In this document: in pieces, positions 1 to 8,932 of the stretch
Position numbering within the stretch: the stretch's first letter is position 1
How the letters are laid out: each line of letters opens with the position of its first letter
Assembly: GCF_024703995.1 (NCBI RefSeq)
Contig: NZ_JAMXQV010000004.1
Location: 1 to 64,000, forward strand
Direction: 5' to 3'
Length of the DNA stretch: 64,000 nucleotides
Origin: Amycolatopsis iheyensis
GTDB taxonomy: Bacteria > Actinomycetota > Actinomycetes > Mycobacteriales > Pseudonocardiaceae
Translations under genes and position numbers: made by a program
The notes under the pieces: generated by a model
Databases searched by the model: none
What the model saw: the letters and a program-made list of their open reading frames with translations, nothing else
What the model was told of the DNA's origin: nothing

Positions 1-917
1 CCGCCGCGGAAGCCACCGCCGCCGCCACCGCCACCGGGACCGCCGCGGAAGCCGCCGCCACCACCGGGACGACCGCCGCCACCGGGGCCACCACGGGCGC
101 CGCCACCGGGACCACCGCGCGCGCCGCCACCGGGACCGGCGGGACGCTGCGTGCGGCCCGGCATCATGCCGGGGTTCGGGCGCGGGGGCATGTTGCCCGG
201 GCTCGGCCGGTTGCCACCGGCGCCACCGCCGGGACGCGGGGCCGGCCGGTCACCGGTGCCCTGACCGCCGCCGGGACGCGGCGGACGGCTGTCGCCGCCC
301 TGACCGCCACCGGGACGGGCCGGGGGACGCGGAGCCGGGGAGCCGGAGCCCACGCCGAAGGGGTTGTTGCCGACCCGCGGCGCGCGCGGACCGGGCTTGG
401 GACCGCCGGGCTTGGGGCCCTGCGGCTTCGGCGGGACGACCGAGCCGGTGCCCTGGGCGGGCGCGGCCGGACTGTCCTGCTTCGGAGCGGCCGGAGCGTC
501 GGCTTTCGCCGCCGGGGCCTGCTCCTGGGGTGCGGGCGCGGCGGGCTGCTGACGCGGGCCGGGCCGGGGGCCGGGACGCTGCCCCGGGGTGGCCGGCTTC
601 GCCGGCGCGGGCGCCTGCTGCTGGGGTGCGGCCGGAGCCGGGGCCGCCTTGGCCGCGGGCGCCTGCGGAGCGGGCGCGGGGGGCTTCGGGGCGGCGGGCT
701 TGGCGGCCGGCGGGCCGGGGCGCGCCGACGGGCCGGGGGTGGGCTTCTTCGCGCCCTTGGGCGCATACGCGTCGCGGAGACGGCGGGCGACGGGCGCCTC
801 GACCGTGGACGACGCGGACTTGACGAACTCGCCCTGTTCCTTCAACTTCGCGAGAACGTCCTTGCTGGTGATGCCGAGCTCCTTCGCGAGCTCGTGTACG
901 CGGGCCTTGCCTGGCAC
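1..917 (-). CDS. infB: Translation initiation factor IF-2, N-terminal part (gene continues off the left edge)
   Basis: Encodes the N-terminal ~305 residues of IF-2, the GTPase that places initiator tRNA on the 30S subunit. The start is GTG at 915-917, preceded by GAGGAGAG, and gives [16 protein letters not shown], the conserved IF-2 N-terminal helical domain. After residue ~60 the protein becomes Ala/Pro/Lys-rich and then, at the window edge, a Gly/Arg/Phe repeat linker ([14 protein letters not shown]), which is why the DNA at 1-160 looks repetitive. The G domain lies outside the window. It is last in the rimP-nusA-ylxR-infB operon, which supports the call strongly. Confidence 0.95.
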   Translation of the reverse strand, partial: MPGKARVHELAKELGITSKDVLAKLKEQGEFVKSASSTVEAPVARRLRDAYAPKGAKKPTPGPSARPGPPAAKPAAPKPPAPAPQAPAAKAAPAPAAPQQQAPAPAKPATPGQRPGPRPGPRQQPAAPAPQEQAPAAKADAPAAPKQDSPAAPAQGTGSVVPPKPQGPKPGGPKPGPRAPRVGNNPFGVGSGSPAPRPPARPGGGQGGDSRPPRPGGGQGTGDRPAPRPGGGAGGNRPSPGNMPPRPNPGMMPGRTQRPAGPGGGARGGPGGGARGGPGGGGRPGGGGGFRGGPGGGGGGGGFRG

Positions 918-994
918 AACTCTCCTCATCTAGGGGAGGCCAGGCGGCACACCGCTGACCTCGTCCTTATTGTCTGACGCTCATGGCTTCAGCT

Positions 995-1393
995 TCACGG
1001 CTGACTCATGACGGGTCGACCTGCTTCCTTGGTTCCTCGCGACCCCGGGGACGTCCCGGGGTCGTGGTGCGGGGCGGTGCGCTCGACGTGCTCGCGGACC
1101 TCGCGGGCGTCGAGCGCCCCCGGAGCCCGCAGGGCTCTCGGGAAGGCCCGCCGCCGTTCGGCCTTGACCAGGCAGTCCGGGTCGGGGTGCAGCCAAGCCC
1201 CCCGGCCCGGCAGCCTCCGACGTTCGTCGACGACCACCCGCCCGGCCACCGCGACCACGCGCAGCAGCTCACCGATCAATGCCCGCCGCTTGCAGCCGAC
1301 ACAAGTCCGCACCGGGGAAATCCGGTGGGGCTGGTGCTCGGCTACCCGCCGCGGGCGTTGAACCACTCCTGAGTCTAGCGCTTCGACCTTCAC
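995..1393 (-). CDS. ylxR: YlxR family RNA-binding protein (DUF448)
   Basis: Small basic protein of about 132 residues. The signature [10 protein letters not shown] lies near residue 29, followed by the [13 protein letters not shown] segment typical of the YlxR/DUF448 fold. The GTG start overlaps the nusA stop by 4 bp (GTGA), and infB follows after 77 bp, the conserved position of ylxR. A start nearer VRTCVGCK would give about 105 residues; the overlap favours the long form. YlxR is known as an RNA-binding or nucleoid-associated protein; its role here is inferred from family and operon. Confidence 0.9.
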   Translation of the reverse strand: MKVEALDSGVVQRPRRVAEHQPHRISPVRTCVGCKRRALIGELLRVVAVAGRVVVDERRRLPGRGAWLHPDPDCLVKAERRRAFPRALRAPGALDAREVREHVERTAPHHDPGTSPGSRGTKEAGRPVMSQP

Positions 1394-2436
1394 TCAGCCG
1401 AACCGGTTGTCGCGGCGGGCCGCGTCGGACTGGCGTGGTCTTGATCACCCTCGTCGTCGGCCGGTGCGGCATCGCTGCGGATGTCGATCCGCCAGCCGGT
1501 CAGGCGGGCGGCGAGGCGGGCGTTCTGGCCCTCCTTGCCGATCGCCAGCGACAGCTGGAAGTCCGGCACCACGACGCGGGCGGTCTTCGCCCGCTCGTCC
1601 ACTACTCGAACCGATACAACCTTCGCCGGCGACAGGGCATTCCCCACGAACCGGGCCGGGTCCTCCGAGTAGTCGATGATGTCGATCTTCTCGCCGGCCA
1701 GCTCGCTCATCACGTTGCGCACGCGCGCGCCGACCGGGCCGATGCAGGCGCCCTTGGCGTTCACGCCCGCCACGGTGGACTTGACCGCGATCTTCGTGCG
1801 GTGCCCGGGCTCGCGCGCGACGGCGGCGATTTCGACCGTGCCGTCGGCGATCTCCGGCACCTCCAGCGCGAACAGCTTGCGCACCAGGTTCGGGTGCGAG
1901 CGCGAGAGCGTGATCTGCGGGCCGCGGTTGCCGCGGGACACGGTGACCACGTACGCCTTCAGCCGGCTCCCGTGCTCGTAGGACTCCCCCGCCACCTGCT
2001 CGGCGGACGGGAGCACGCCCTCGGTGTCACCCACCTGGACCACGACCATGCCACGCGCGTTGGCGCGGGCGTCGCGCTGGATCACGCCGGCGACGATCTC
2101 GCCCTCCTTGGTGGAGAACTCGCCGAAGGTCTTCTCGTGCTCGGCGTCGCGCAGCCGCTGCAGGATGACCTGGCGCGCGGTGGTGGCGGCGATCCGGCCG
2201 AACCCCTCGGGGGTGTCGTCCCACTCCTCGTCGACCTGGCCGTCGTGGGTCAGCGTGTGCGCGAGGACGCGCACCAGGCCCGTCTTGCGGTCGATGTCGA
2301 TGCGGGCGTGCGGCTGGTGGCCCTCGGTGTGCTTGTACGCGGTGAGGAGGGCCGTCTCGATGGCCTCGATCACCGTTTCGAAGGGGATGTCCTTGTCCCG
2401 TTCGATCGCCCGCAGCGCGGCGATGTCGACGTTCAC
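1390..2436 (-). CDS. nusA: Transcription termination/antitermination factor NusA
   Basis: A 348-residue NusA. The N-terminal RNA-polymerase-binding domain opens with [17 protein letters not shown], an S1 domain follows (around residues 125-195), then two KH domains; the second carries [20 protein letters not shown], the classic NusA KH2 signature. The actinobacterial form lacks the acidic C-terminal repeats of the E. coli protein, and this one ends in a short Asp/Ser-rich tail. The ATG start overlaps the rimP stop (ATGA) and its stop overlaps ylxR, so it is translationally coupled on both sides. Confidence 0.97.
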   Translation of the reverse strand: MNVDIAALRAIERDKDIPFETVIEAIETALLTAYKHTEGHQPHARIDIDRKTGLVRVLAHTLTHDGQVDEEWDDTPEGFGRIAATTARQVILQRLRDAEHEKTFGEFSTKEGEIVAGVIQRDARANARGMVVVQVGDTEGVLPSAEQVAGESYEHGSRLKAYVVTVSRGNRGPQITLSRSHPNLVRKLFALEVPEIADGTVEIAAVAREPGHRTKIAVKSTVAGVNAKGACIGPVGARVRNVMSELAGEKIDIIDYSEDPARFVGNALSPAKVVSVRVVDERAKTARVVVPDFQLSLAIGKEGQNARLAARLTGWRIDIRSDAAPADDEGDQDHASPTRPAATTGSAE

Positions 2437-2975
2437 TTCGACCCCTTCTCCGTCTCGGCCTGACCGGCAGCGATCATGCCGGACGCGTCGTCTTCGAGCA
2501 GTTTCAGGTCCTCGGCGGGCGGCTGCTTGAACTCGATCTCGACGACCGCCTTCGCCACTTCGGCGTAGCGGACGTCGAGGAGCTTCCCGCCCGCGAGGAC
2601 ACGGGCGGCGTCCTCGCCCGCGTGCCCCACCCGGCCCACGTACGGCGCGCCTTCGACCGGCGAGACCTTCACCAGGCGGAACCGCGCGCGGCGCCAGTGG
2701 CGGGCCTGGGTGAGCGGCCGGTCGAGGCCCGGCGAGGTGACCTCCAGGGTATAGGCGCTCGCGAGCACGTGCTCGTTCTCGTCGAGCGCCGCCGAGACCT
2801 TGCGGCTGATCTCGGCGACCTCGTCCAGCCCGACCCCGTCGTCCGCGTCGACGACGACCTTGACCAGCTGACGCCGGCCGGCCTGCTGCACCTCGAACGA
2901 GTCGAGGTCGAAACCCGCGGCGGTGACGGCTTCGGCCACTATCGGCTGAAGCCGGCTGGCGAGTTCTCCTGGCAC
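2433..2975 (-). CDS. rimP: Ribosome maturation factor RimP
   Basis: A 180-residue RimP needed for 30S subunit maturation. It shows the two-domain pattern: an N-terminal alpha/beta domain with [20 protein letters not shown] and [12 protein letters not shown], then [11 protein letters not shown] at the domain junction, then a C-terminal SH3-like barrel. I start it at the GTG at 2973-2975, which has AGGAGAG upstream and gives [13 protein letters not shown]. Longer upstream reading in the same frame is the antisense of the next gene. It is first in the rimP-nusA-ylxR-infB operon. Confidence 0.95.
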   Translation of the reverse strand: MPGELASRLQPIVAEAVTAAGFDLDSFEVQQAGRRQLVKVVVDADDGVGLDEVAEISRKVSAALDENEHVLASAYTLEVTSPGLDRPLTQARHWRRARFRLVKVSPVEGAPYVGRVGHAGEDAARVLAGGKLLDVRYAEVAKAVVEIEFKQPPAEDLKLLEDDASGMIAAGQAETEKGSK

Positions 2976-3083
2976 GTGGGGCTCTCCTAGGTTGCGCGGG
3001 TGGTGGTGGACCAGCTTATCCGGTCGCCCTCTCGGCCCGCGCGAGCGGCGGGGCCGCCCCGGGGCCTGGCAGGATGGGCCGAC

Positions 3084-4019
3084 GTGACCGGAAGACCGAC
3101 CGACCTGACCCGTCGTGCCGCCCTCCGCATGGGCGCAGTGGCCGCGCTGGCCGTCCCGCTGGCCGCGTGCGGGCCCGGCTACGACGAGAGCCCCGACCCG
3201 CTGCGGCCCCTGCTGGCGGCCGCGGAAGCCGACGCCGCCGCCGCCCGGGCGCTGGCCAAGGGCGAGGACGCCGACGCCGCCGGCCAGCTCGCCGACGCCC
3301 GCGCGGCGCACGCGGCCGCGCTGAAGTCCGAAGTGGACCGGCTGAACCGGCCGGCGCCGTCGCCGTCGGCCACCCCGCCGGCGCCGGCGGCGCTGAGCGA
3401 CCTCAAGGAGCGGCTGGCGACCGCGCGCAAGCAGGCCGAGGACCTCGTCCCCGGGCTGCCCCGCTACCGCGCCGGGCTGGTCGCGGCGGTGGCCGCGGGC
3501 TGCGCGGCCCTGCAGCGCACCGCGCCGGCGCTGGGCCCCGGCGAAGACGCCCCGAAGGTGGGGGCCGCGCCCGGCGGGTCCGTGCCCGCGGAGGCCGTCG
3601 ACCCGCTGCAGACGGCGCTGGCCGCCGAGCACGCCGCCGTCTGGGTGTACGGGCTGGTCAGCGCGTTCCTGCCGGCCGACTTCTCCGAGGGCGAGAAGAG
3701 CGGCGTCGCGGAGCACGCCCTGCGCCGCGACTTCCTGCAGACGACGCTGTCGGCATCCGGGGCGACCCCGGTGGCGCCCGAAGCGGCGTACGTGCCGAAG
3801 CAGCCGGTGACGGACGCGAAGTCGGCGTCGCTGGTGGTCGCGACGGCCGAAGCCGACTGCGCGTCGGCGTGGCTGGCGGTGGTGAACCACACCGACGACG
3901 CGGGCCTGCGCACGACGGCCCTGCACGCCCTGGTGGCGGCGGCCCGCCGCGGCACACCGTGGCGTTCGGAGGCGGGCGAGAAGCCGGCGGCGATCGCCAT
4001 GCCCGGCCAGTCAAGCTGA
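3084..4019 (+). CDS. Ferritin-like lipoprotein (DUF4439)
   Basis: About 311 residues. The N-terminus (VTGRPTDLTRRAALRMG) has a twin-arginine-like pair, then a hydrophobic stretch ending in the lipobox LAAC at residue ~32, so it is probably a Tat- or Sec-exported lipoprotein. Residues ~40-140 are Ala-rich and probably coiled coil. The C-terminal ~130 residues begin at DPLQTALAAEHAAVWVYG, a ferritin-like helix pattern matching DUF4439. It is divergent from rimP, a placement I recall as common in actinobacteria. An in-frame GTG at 3000 would add 28 residues, but the lipoprotein signal argues for 3084. Function unknown. Confidence 0.8.
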   Translation: MTGRPTDLTRRAALRMGAVAALAVPLAACGPGYDESPDPLRPLLAAAEADAAAARALAKGEDADAAGQLADARAAHAAALKSEVDRLNRPAPSPSATPPAPAALSDLKERLATARKQAEDLVPGLPRYRAGLVAAVAAGCAALQRTAPALGPGEDAPKVGAAPGGSVPAEAVDPLQTALAAEHAAVWVYGLVSAFLPADFSEGEKSGVAEHALRRDFLQTTLSASGATPVAPEAAYVPKQPVTDAKSASLVVATAEADCASAWLAVVNHTDDAGLRTTALHALVAAARRGTPWRSEAGEKPAAIAMPGQSS

Positions 4020-4030
4020 CCCGGCCTCAA

Positions 4031-4115
4031 GCGCCCCAATGTGGCCTTGGTTGCGTCTGACGCACCCAATGTGGCCTTCGGTGCGTCTGACGCACCGAAG
4101 GCCACATTGGGGCGC
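4031..4115. repeat. Palindromic intergenic element, copy 1 (between convergent genes)
   Basis: Outer 18-bp perfect inverted repeat (4031-4048 against 4098-4115, beginning GCGCCCCAATGTGGCC). Inside it is a second hairpin with a perfect 22-bp stem (4065-4086 against 4090-4111) and a 3-nt loop. It fills the space between two convergent stops (4019 and 4128), so it probably acts as a bidirectional terminator. A related element with the same outer arms lies at 32981-33120, again between convergent genes. Confidence 0.9.
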
Positions 4116-4127
4116 TCGGGGCCGGCG

Positions 4128-4802
4128 TCAGGAGTGGAGGTCGGCGGACAGGCGGAGGGCGTCTTCCGCGATCTTGTCCAGCAGCGCCTTGTCCTTGTGC
4201 TTGTCGTAGAAGTCGGCCAGCACGATCGTCGTGTTCGTGCCGTCGACCTTCGAGGCGTACGCCGCGTTCTCGCCGCTCACGCTCGGGGTGCCGGTGCCGG
4301 CGAAGGTCTTGTCCTTCACCAGGTCCGTCACGTTGCCGGTGCCGTCCTTCTCGGTCAGCGTCTTGAGCGTCTTCGCCTTCGTCGAGTCCGGCATCCCCAC
4401 CAGCGCCACCGACACCAGCGCCTTCGCCCCGCCGGACTCGGCCGTGTACAGCGCGCGGACCAGCGACTGGCACGGGTTGTCCTGGAAGAAGTCGTGCGTC
4501 TTGCCGTAGGACTTCTCGGCGCAGTCGGTCGTCTTCGCCGGGCCCGAGACCATGGTGAACTGGTACGCGCCGGTGTTCTGGGCCGGCGGCTGCGCGACCG
4601 GCTCGTCGGGCGTCGAGTCGTGCCGGATCAGGAACCAGAGCAGCCCGGACACCACCGCGATCGCGACCAGCCCGGCGCCCCTGAGCAGCAGGGACCGGGT
4701 GTCGCGCGCCGGTGGACCCGGCACGGGCGGGCGGGGCTGCGGGGGCACCGCGCCCAGCGGGGCCGTGTCGGACGGGCCTGGGGTGAAATGCGCACCAACC
4801 AC
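4128..4802 (-). CDS. Single-pass membrane-anchored protein of unknown function
   Basis: A 224-residue protein: Pro-rich cytoplasmic N-terminus (residues 1-38), one transmembrane helix (~LLLRGAGLVAIAVVSGLLWF), then a soluble extracytoplasmic domain of about 160 residues with two cysteines (TTDCAEKSYG and NPCQSLV) that could form a disulfide. The start is GTG at 4800-4802. I do not recognise a family; the layout resembles the many actinomycete anchored proteins with a DUF-type sensor domain. A pair of GC-rich hairpins separates it from the upstream aminotransferase, so it is probably a separate transcript. Confidence 0.7.
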   Translation of the reverse strand: MVGAHFTPGPSDTAPLGAVPPQPRPPVPGPPARDTRSLLLRGAGLVAIAVVSGLLWFLIRHDSTPDEPVAQPPAQNTGAYQFTMVSGPAKTTDCAEKSYGKTHDFFQDNPCQSLVRALYTAESGGAKALVSVALVGMPDSTKAKTLKTLTEKDGTGNVTDLVKDKTFAGTGTPSVSGENAAYASKVDGTNTTIVLADFYDKHKDKALLDKIAEDALRLSADLHS

Positions 4803-4827
4803 GAGGCCATACGGTAGTGCTTTTCCC

Positions 4828-4868
4828 GGGGGCGCTGCCCCCAGACCCCCGCCGGGGGCTTCGCCCCC
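4828..4868 (-). terminator. Tandem GC hairpins downstream of the class V aminotransferase
   Basis: Two short perfect hairpins, GGGGGC-GCT-GCCCCC at 4828-4842 and GGGGGC-TTC-GCCCCC at 4854-4868, lie between the minus-strand stop at 4905 and the next minus-strand start at 4802. No T-tract follows, so this is a GC-only terminator or repeat of the kind that recurs between actinomycete genes. Confidence 0.6.
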
Positions 4869-4904
4869 AGGCCCCCGGGTGTGAGTTCACCGCCGCGGGA
4901 GCGT

Positions 4905-5918
4905 TCACTCGAATGCGCGTAAGACGCGTTCGACGTCGTCAGCGGTGTTGTAGAGGTGGAACCCGACCCGCACCCGGCCGCCGCGGACGCTGGAGACGAT
5001 CCCGGCCGCCGCGACCCGCGCCGGGTCGGCGTCGAGCGAGACGATCGCGGTGCCCCGCGGCGGCTGCCCGAGCTTCTCCAGCAGCAGGTCGGCCAGGCCG
5101 GTGTTGTGCGCCCGGACCTGGGCGAGGTCGAGCCCGCCGAGGTACTCCAGGGCCGCGGCCGCGCCGACCTGGGCGAGCCACACCGGCGAGAGGTCGAACG
5201 CGCGCGCGTCGCCGGCCAGGCGCAGCGGCAGGCCGTACACGGTCGTCCACGGGTCCTCACCCGCGTACCAGTTCGCCGCGACCGGCCGCGTCCGCGCGCC
5301 GGCGTCCGGCCGCACGTACAGCCAGGCGCAGCCGCGCGGGGACAGCAGCCACTTGTAGCCCGCGGCGACCACCCAGTCCGCCCAGGCGACGTCCAGCGGC
5401 AGCCAGCCGACCGCCTGGGTGGCGTCGAGCAGCACCGCCGCCCCGGCCGCTTCGGCGGCGGCGCGCAGCGCCGGGAGGTCGGCGATCCGGCCGTCGGCGG
5501 ACTGCACGACGCTCACCGCGACGACGTCGTGCCCCTCGACGCGCTCCGGCAGCAGCTCCAGCGGCACTTCGGTGACGGTGACGCCCGGGTTCGCCGCGAA
5601 CGGGAACGTCACGCTGGTGAAGTCCCCTTCCGCGGCGAGCACGCGGGTGCCGGCCGGCAGCCCGGCGGCGACGTTGGCGACCAGCTGCGAGGCCGAAGCG
5701 CCGATCGCGACGCGCCCCGGCTCGACCCCGAGCAGCCGGGCGAACCCGGCCCGCGACCGCGCGACGTACGGGTCGAACTCCCCCGGCCGCGTCGCGCCGG
5801 TGCGCCAGCGCTCGACGGACTCGGCGACCGCGGCGGCGACCGGCGCGGGCGGGATGCCCACGCTGGGCGTGTTCAGGTAGCCGGGCGGGACGGCGAAGTC
5901 GGTTCCGAAGGCGCGCAT
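4905..5918 (-). CDS. Class V aminotransferase-fold PLP enzyme
   Basis: About 337 residues with the fold-type I PLP pattern of the aminotransferase class V / cysteine desulfurase / isopenicillin-N epimerase group: GASASQLVANVAAGLP (cofactor phosphate loop), LLDATQAVGWLPLD with the Asp that binds the pyridine nitrogen, and VVAAGYKWLLSPRGCAW with Lys189 as Schiff-base lysine. The substrate cannot be told. I use the ATG at 5916-5918; a TTG 12 bp upstream is possible. It follows an ICL/PEP-mutase family gene by 31 bp on the same strand, suggesting co-transcription. Confidence 0.85.
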   Translation of the reverse strand: MRAFGTDFAVPPGYLNTPSVGIPPAPVAAAVAESVERWRTGATRPGEFDPYVARSRAGFARLLGVEPGRVAIGASASQLVANVAAGLPAGTRVLAAEGDFTSVTFPFAANPGVTVTEVPLELLPERVEGHDVVAVSVVQSADGRIADLPALRAAAEAAGAAVLLDATQAVGWLPLDVAWADWVVAAGYKWLLSPRGCAWLYVRPDAGARTRPVAANWYAGEDPWTTVYGLPLRLAGDARAFDLSPVWLAQVGAAAALEYLGGLDLAQVRAHNTGLADLLLEKLGQPPRGTAIVSLDADPARVAAAGIVSSVRGGRVRVGFHLYNTADDVERVLRAFE

Positions 5919-5949
5919 GCCCCGAGCCAAGCAGACCGGGGCAACCGGT

Positions 5950-6714
5950 TTAGGGCAGCAGCGCGGTGACGTCGGCGTAGCTCGGCGGGCTCAGCGGCAG
6001 CTCACGGCCGTCGCGCACCGCCTCGGCCGTCCCCGCGGCGGCGGCCAGGGCCATCCGGTACGGCAGCGAACCGAGGCTGACCCGCGCGACGCCCAGCCCG
6101 GCCAGCCCGGCCACCGTCACCTTGCCCGGCAGGAACAGCAGGTTGACCGGGACCCCGACGGCGACGATCCGCTCGACGTCCGCCGGGTCGGCCAGCCCCG
6201 GCACGAAGACACCGTCCGCGCCGGCCGCCACATAGGCCCGCGCGCGCTCCTCCGCTTCGGCCACCGACCGGTCGCCAGCCCAGTGCGTGTCCGTCCGGGC
6301 GTTGACGAACAGGCCCGGCACGCGCTCCTTCACCGCCGCGACCAGCGCGGCCTGGACCTCGACCGGGGCGAGCGAGCCGTCGGCGCGGCCGTCCTCGAGG
6401 TTGACGCCGACGACACCGGCTTCGGCCAGCTCCGCCGCGAGGTCGGCGACGGCGGCCGGGTCCGCGCTGAAGCCGTCGGCGAGGTCGACGCTCACCAGCG
6501 CGTCCAGCCGGGTCAGGCGGCGGGCCAGCGCGACGGTCTCGGCGCGCGTCGAGGGCGCACCGTCGGGCTCCCCCGCCGCCGCGGACACGCCGAGGCTGGT
6601 CGTGCCCAGGGCGCGGAAGCCCCGCGCGGCGAGGAAGGCGCCGACGCCGAACTCCCACGCGTTCGGCAGCAGCAGCGGGGCACCGGGGACGTGCAGCGCA
6701 CGGAATTCGTCCAT
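5950..6714 (-). CDS. Isocitrate lyase/PEP mutase family enzyme
   Basis: A 254-residue TIM-barrel enzyme of the isocitrate lyase / phosphoenolpyruvate mutase superfamily. It begins with the family's FRALHVPGAPLLLPNAWE, then VSVDLADGFS (metal-binding Asp region), VGVNLEDG and FVNARTDTHW. Members of this short group act on 2-methylisocitrate, phosphonopyruvate, oxaloacetate or 2,3-dimethylmalate; the sequence does not settle which. The long catalytic-Cys loop of true isocitrate lyase is not apparent. Probably co-transcribed with the downstream PLP enzyme. Confidence 0.85.
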   Translation of the reverse strand: MDEFRALHVPGAPLLLPNAWEFGVGAFLAARGFRALGTTSLGVSAAAGEPDGAPSTRAETVALARRLTRLDALVSVDLADGFSADPAAVADLAAELAEAGVVGVNLEDGRADGSLAPVEVQAALVAAVKERVPGLFVNARTDTHWAGDRSVAEAEERARAYVAAGADGVFVPGLADPADVERIVAVGVPVNLLFLPGKVTVAGLAGLGVARVSLGSLPYRMALAAAAGTAEAVRDGRELPLSPPSYADVTALLP

Positions 6715-6737
6715 GCCCCGAAGTTAGGCGCGCGACG

Positions 6738-6889
6738 CTTCGGCGGCTGCCGAAGTCCGCGTTCGGCAGCGAGGCCGGTCCTCGTCACGCCGGGGCACGC
6801 GAGGGTTTTGGCCGCCGCGTTCGGTAGCGAGGCCGATCGTCGTTCAGGGCCCCCGACCGGGACACGTGGGGTTCGGCCGCTGCCGAACC
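6738..6889. repeat. Intergenic hairpins and 21-bp direct repeat
   Basis: Between 6714 and 6893 lie a hairpin CTTCGGC-ggct-GCCGAAG (6738-6755), a direct repeat of CCGCGTTCGGCAGCGAGGC type (6757-6777 and 6815-6835, one mismatch) and a hairpin GGTTCGGC-cgct-GCCGAACC (6870-6889). The last sits directly behind the stop of the minus-strand PH-domain gene and is probably its terminator. Confidence 0.7.
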
Positions 6890-6892
6890 GAC

Positions 6893-8353
6893 CTAAGCCG
6901 CCGAGGTTTCGACGAGCGTCGAAACCTCGGTGAACGGCGCCAGCAACCCCGGAACGGCGGCCGCGGCGAACTCGAGGCCCTCGTCCGCGGCCGCGTCGCG
7001 GATCGAGTAGGCGCCCGCCCCGGCCGCCGTGGTCGCGGTGAACGTCGCCAGCCCGCGGTGGCGCTGGAACACCGACTGCTTCACCGTCCAGCCGATCACC
7101 CCGTCCCGCGTCAGCGCCACCGTGGCGCGCCGGAGCGTGCCGCTGCGGGTCACCAGGTGCGCGCCGGCGCGGCCGTGCCCGAGGCTGCGGTAGGCGTCCA
7201 GTGCGAGCACCCCGGCCACCGGCAGGGCGACCACGGCGAGCGCCGCGCCGAGCACCAGCAGGACGTCGGTGAGCCACACCCCGAGCCCGAGCAGGACGAG
7301 CACCGGCACCCCCGCGGCCAGCAGGGCCCAGCGCAGCCGCCGGCCCCGGGCGGCCCGCGGGTGCGGCACCAGACCGACGTCCTCGACGCGCTCGCCCAGT
7401 ACCTTCGCCGCGACCTCCCGCGCCACCGCGCGCGGCGCCGCCGGCAGGAGCGTCTTGGCCTCGGTCTTGTCGTCGTCGGGGTCCTTCATCCCGGTCGCGA
7501 CGACGTCCACCCGTGCGGCGCCGGCCAGCCGCGCGCCGAGCGGCTCCACGAGCTCGACGCCGCGTACCCGGCGCTCCTCCAGCGTGGTCGACCGGGTCGT
7601 GAACAGGCCGCGGCGGACGCGCAGCGTGCCGCCGGGTTCGCGGTCCAGCCGGTAGTTCCACCACATCTCGACGAACAGGCCCGCGGCCCCGACCACACCG
7701 AGCCCGAGCGCGAGGACCAGCAGGAGCGGGATGCTCACCACCAGCGGCAGCTCGCCGAAGAGGCCGAGGAGCCGGCGCAGCAGGTCACCACCGGCACCGA
7801 ACCAGTCCGCGACCTTGAACAGCGCGCCGAACGCGGCCAGGCCGAGCGCGGGGGCGACGAAAGACACCGGGGCGTAACGGATCCACCGGGGGTCCAGCGT
7901 CGCGAGTGGACCGTCGGCGGCCGTCGCCGTCGTGACCCGGTGCAGCAGGTCGGCGCGCAGGGCTTCGGCGTCGGCCCGGGCCAGCGGGGACAGCGTGATC
8001 TTCTCCCGCTGCCCGGTGCCGATGGTCAGCGTCGCGACGCCGAACGCGCGGTGCAGCGGGTTGGCCGTCAGGTCGACGGTGCGGATCCGCTCGCGGGGCA
8101 GGGACTTGCGCGTGTGGACGACGAACCGGAACTCGACCTCCAGGCGCTCGGGTGTGCACCGGAACTCCGTGTGGCGCCAGCGGACGTAGTCGCCCAGGAC
8201 ACCGCCGCCGACGAGCAGGACGGCGCCCGCGAGAACCCAGGCCAGCGCCACCGGCCCCGCGCCGGCGACGATCGGGACGCCGGCCGAGACCGACGCGCCG
8301 GCCAGCAGGACCGCGGTGACGGCGAGGGTGCGCCGGTCGAGCCGGCGGCTCAC
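6893..8353 (-). CDS. Large PH-domain membrane protein (bPH2/YdbT-like)
   Basis: A 486-residue membrane protein. It has repeated hydrophobic pairs (~residues 13-55, ~185-235, ~350-390) and three bacterial PH-like segments, for example the stretch around RCTPERLEVEFRFVVHTRKS with SLPRERIRTVDLTANPLHR, and GVELVEPLGARLAGAARVDV. This matches the YdbT family, which works with a small YdbS-type partner. The GTG start overlaps the stop of that partner by 4 bp (GTGA), showing translational coupling. Bacterial YdbS/YdbT pairs have been linked to membrane stress and antimicrobial peptide tolerance; the role here is inferred. Confidence 0.85.
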   Translation of the reverse strand: MSRRLDRRTLAVTAVLLAGASVSAGVPIVAGAGPVALAWVLAGAVLLVGGGVLGDYVRWRHTEFRCTPERLEVEFRFVVHTRKSLPRERIRTVDLTANPLHRAFGVATLTIGTGQREKITLSPLARADAEALRADLLHRVTTATAADGPLATLDPRWIRYAPVSFVAPALGLAAFGALFKVADWFGAGGDLLRRLLGLFGELPLVVSIPLLLVLALGLGVVGAAGLFVEMWWNYRLDREPGGTLRVRRGLFTTRSTTLEERRVRGVELVEPLGARLAGAARVDVVATGMKDPDDDKTEAKTLLPAAPRAVAREVAAKVLGERVEDVGLVPHPRAARGRRLRWALLAAGVPVLVLLGLGVWLTDVLLVLGAALAVVALPVAGVLALDAYRSLGHGRAGAHLVTRSGTLRRATVALTRDGVIGWTVKQSVFQRHRGLATFTATTAAGAGAYSIRDAAADEGLEFAAAAVPGLLAPFTEVSTLVETSAA

Positions 8354-8847
8354 GTCGCGTCCCCGGGCGTGGCCTGCGTGCGTTCGGTCAGCCGCTCGGC
8401 GACATCGGCCGCGACCTGGGCGTCGAGCCCGCGCAGCTTGACGGCGCCGCGGGCCGAAGCGGTGGTCACCGTGACGGTGGCGAGCCCGAAGCGCTGTTGC
8501 AGCGGCCCGCGCAGCGTGTCGACGGTCTGCACGCGCGAGAGCGGCGCCACGCGCCACTCCTGCCACACGAACCCCGAGCGCACGTAGACGGCCGTGTCGG
8601 TGACCTCCCAGCGGTGCAGCCCGAACCACCACACCGGCAGCACGACGCACCAGGCCACCCCGAGCACCGCGACGACCGCGGCGGGGCTCAGCAGCCAGAC
8701 CGCGGCCGGCGGGATCAGCAGGCCGAGCAGCACGAGCACGAAGACCGGCGGCGCGAAGACGAGTGCCCACTGCGCCCGCCACCAGGTGATCGCGCGGCGG
8801 TCGAGCGTGTGGCGTGGCGGCCGCAGCCGTACTTTTCCGGTGGTCAC
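8350..8847 (-). CDS. Small PH-domain membrane protein (bPH2/YdbS-like)
   Basis: A 165-residue protein with two adjacent transmembrane helices (residues ~28-70) followed by a bacterial PH domain: WEVTDTAVYVRSGFVWQEWR, then PLSRVQTVDTLRGPLQQRFG, the family signature. GTG start at 8845-8847. It lies 15 bp from a 32-bp palindrome shared with a divergent TetR gene, so this two-gene PH operon is probably controlled by that regulator. Confidence 0.85.
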   Translation of the reverse strand: MTTGKVRLRPPRHTLDRRAITWWRAQWALVFAPPVFVLVLLGLLIPPAAVWLLSPAAVVAVLGVAWCVVLPVWWFGLHRWEVTDTAVYVRSGFVWQEWRVAPLSRVQTVDTLRGPLQQRFGLATVTVTTASARGAVKLRGLDAQVAADVAERLTERTQATPGDAT

Positions 8848-8862
8848 CGGACACCCCCCGAG

Positions 8863-8894
8863 ACTGGTTACAATGCGATCGCATCGTAACCAGT
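8863..8894. promoter_or_regulatory. 32-bp near-perfect palindrome, probable TetR operator
   Basis: ACTGGTTAC-N-ATGCGATCGCAT-N-GTAACCAGT, centred between 8878 and 8879. Only one pair of positions breaks the symmetry. It lies between the divergent PH-domain operon and the TetR gene, the usual place for an autoregulatory operator. Confidence 0.8.
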
Positions 8895-8932
8895 GATGTC
8901 CGATTTTCGCAATGCGAGTGCATGGGAACGGG

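Noticed and set aside
1..160. Repetitive GC-rich DNA that looks like a tandem repeat or satellite
   Set aside because: It reads in frame as the Gly/Arg/Phe-rich linker of IF-2 on the minus strand.
2433..3926. 497-residue minus-strand frame continuing beyond rimP
   Set aside because: Upstream of 2975 it is the antisense of the DUF4439 gene; a good GTG with ribosome binding site starts RimP at 2975.
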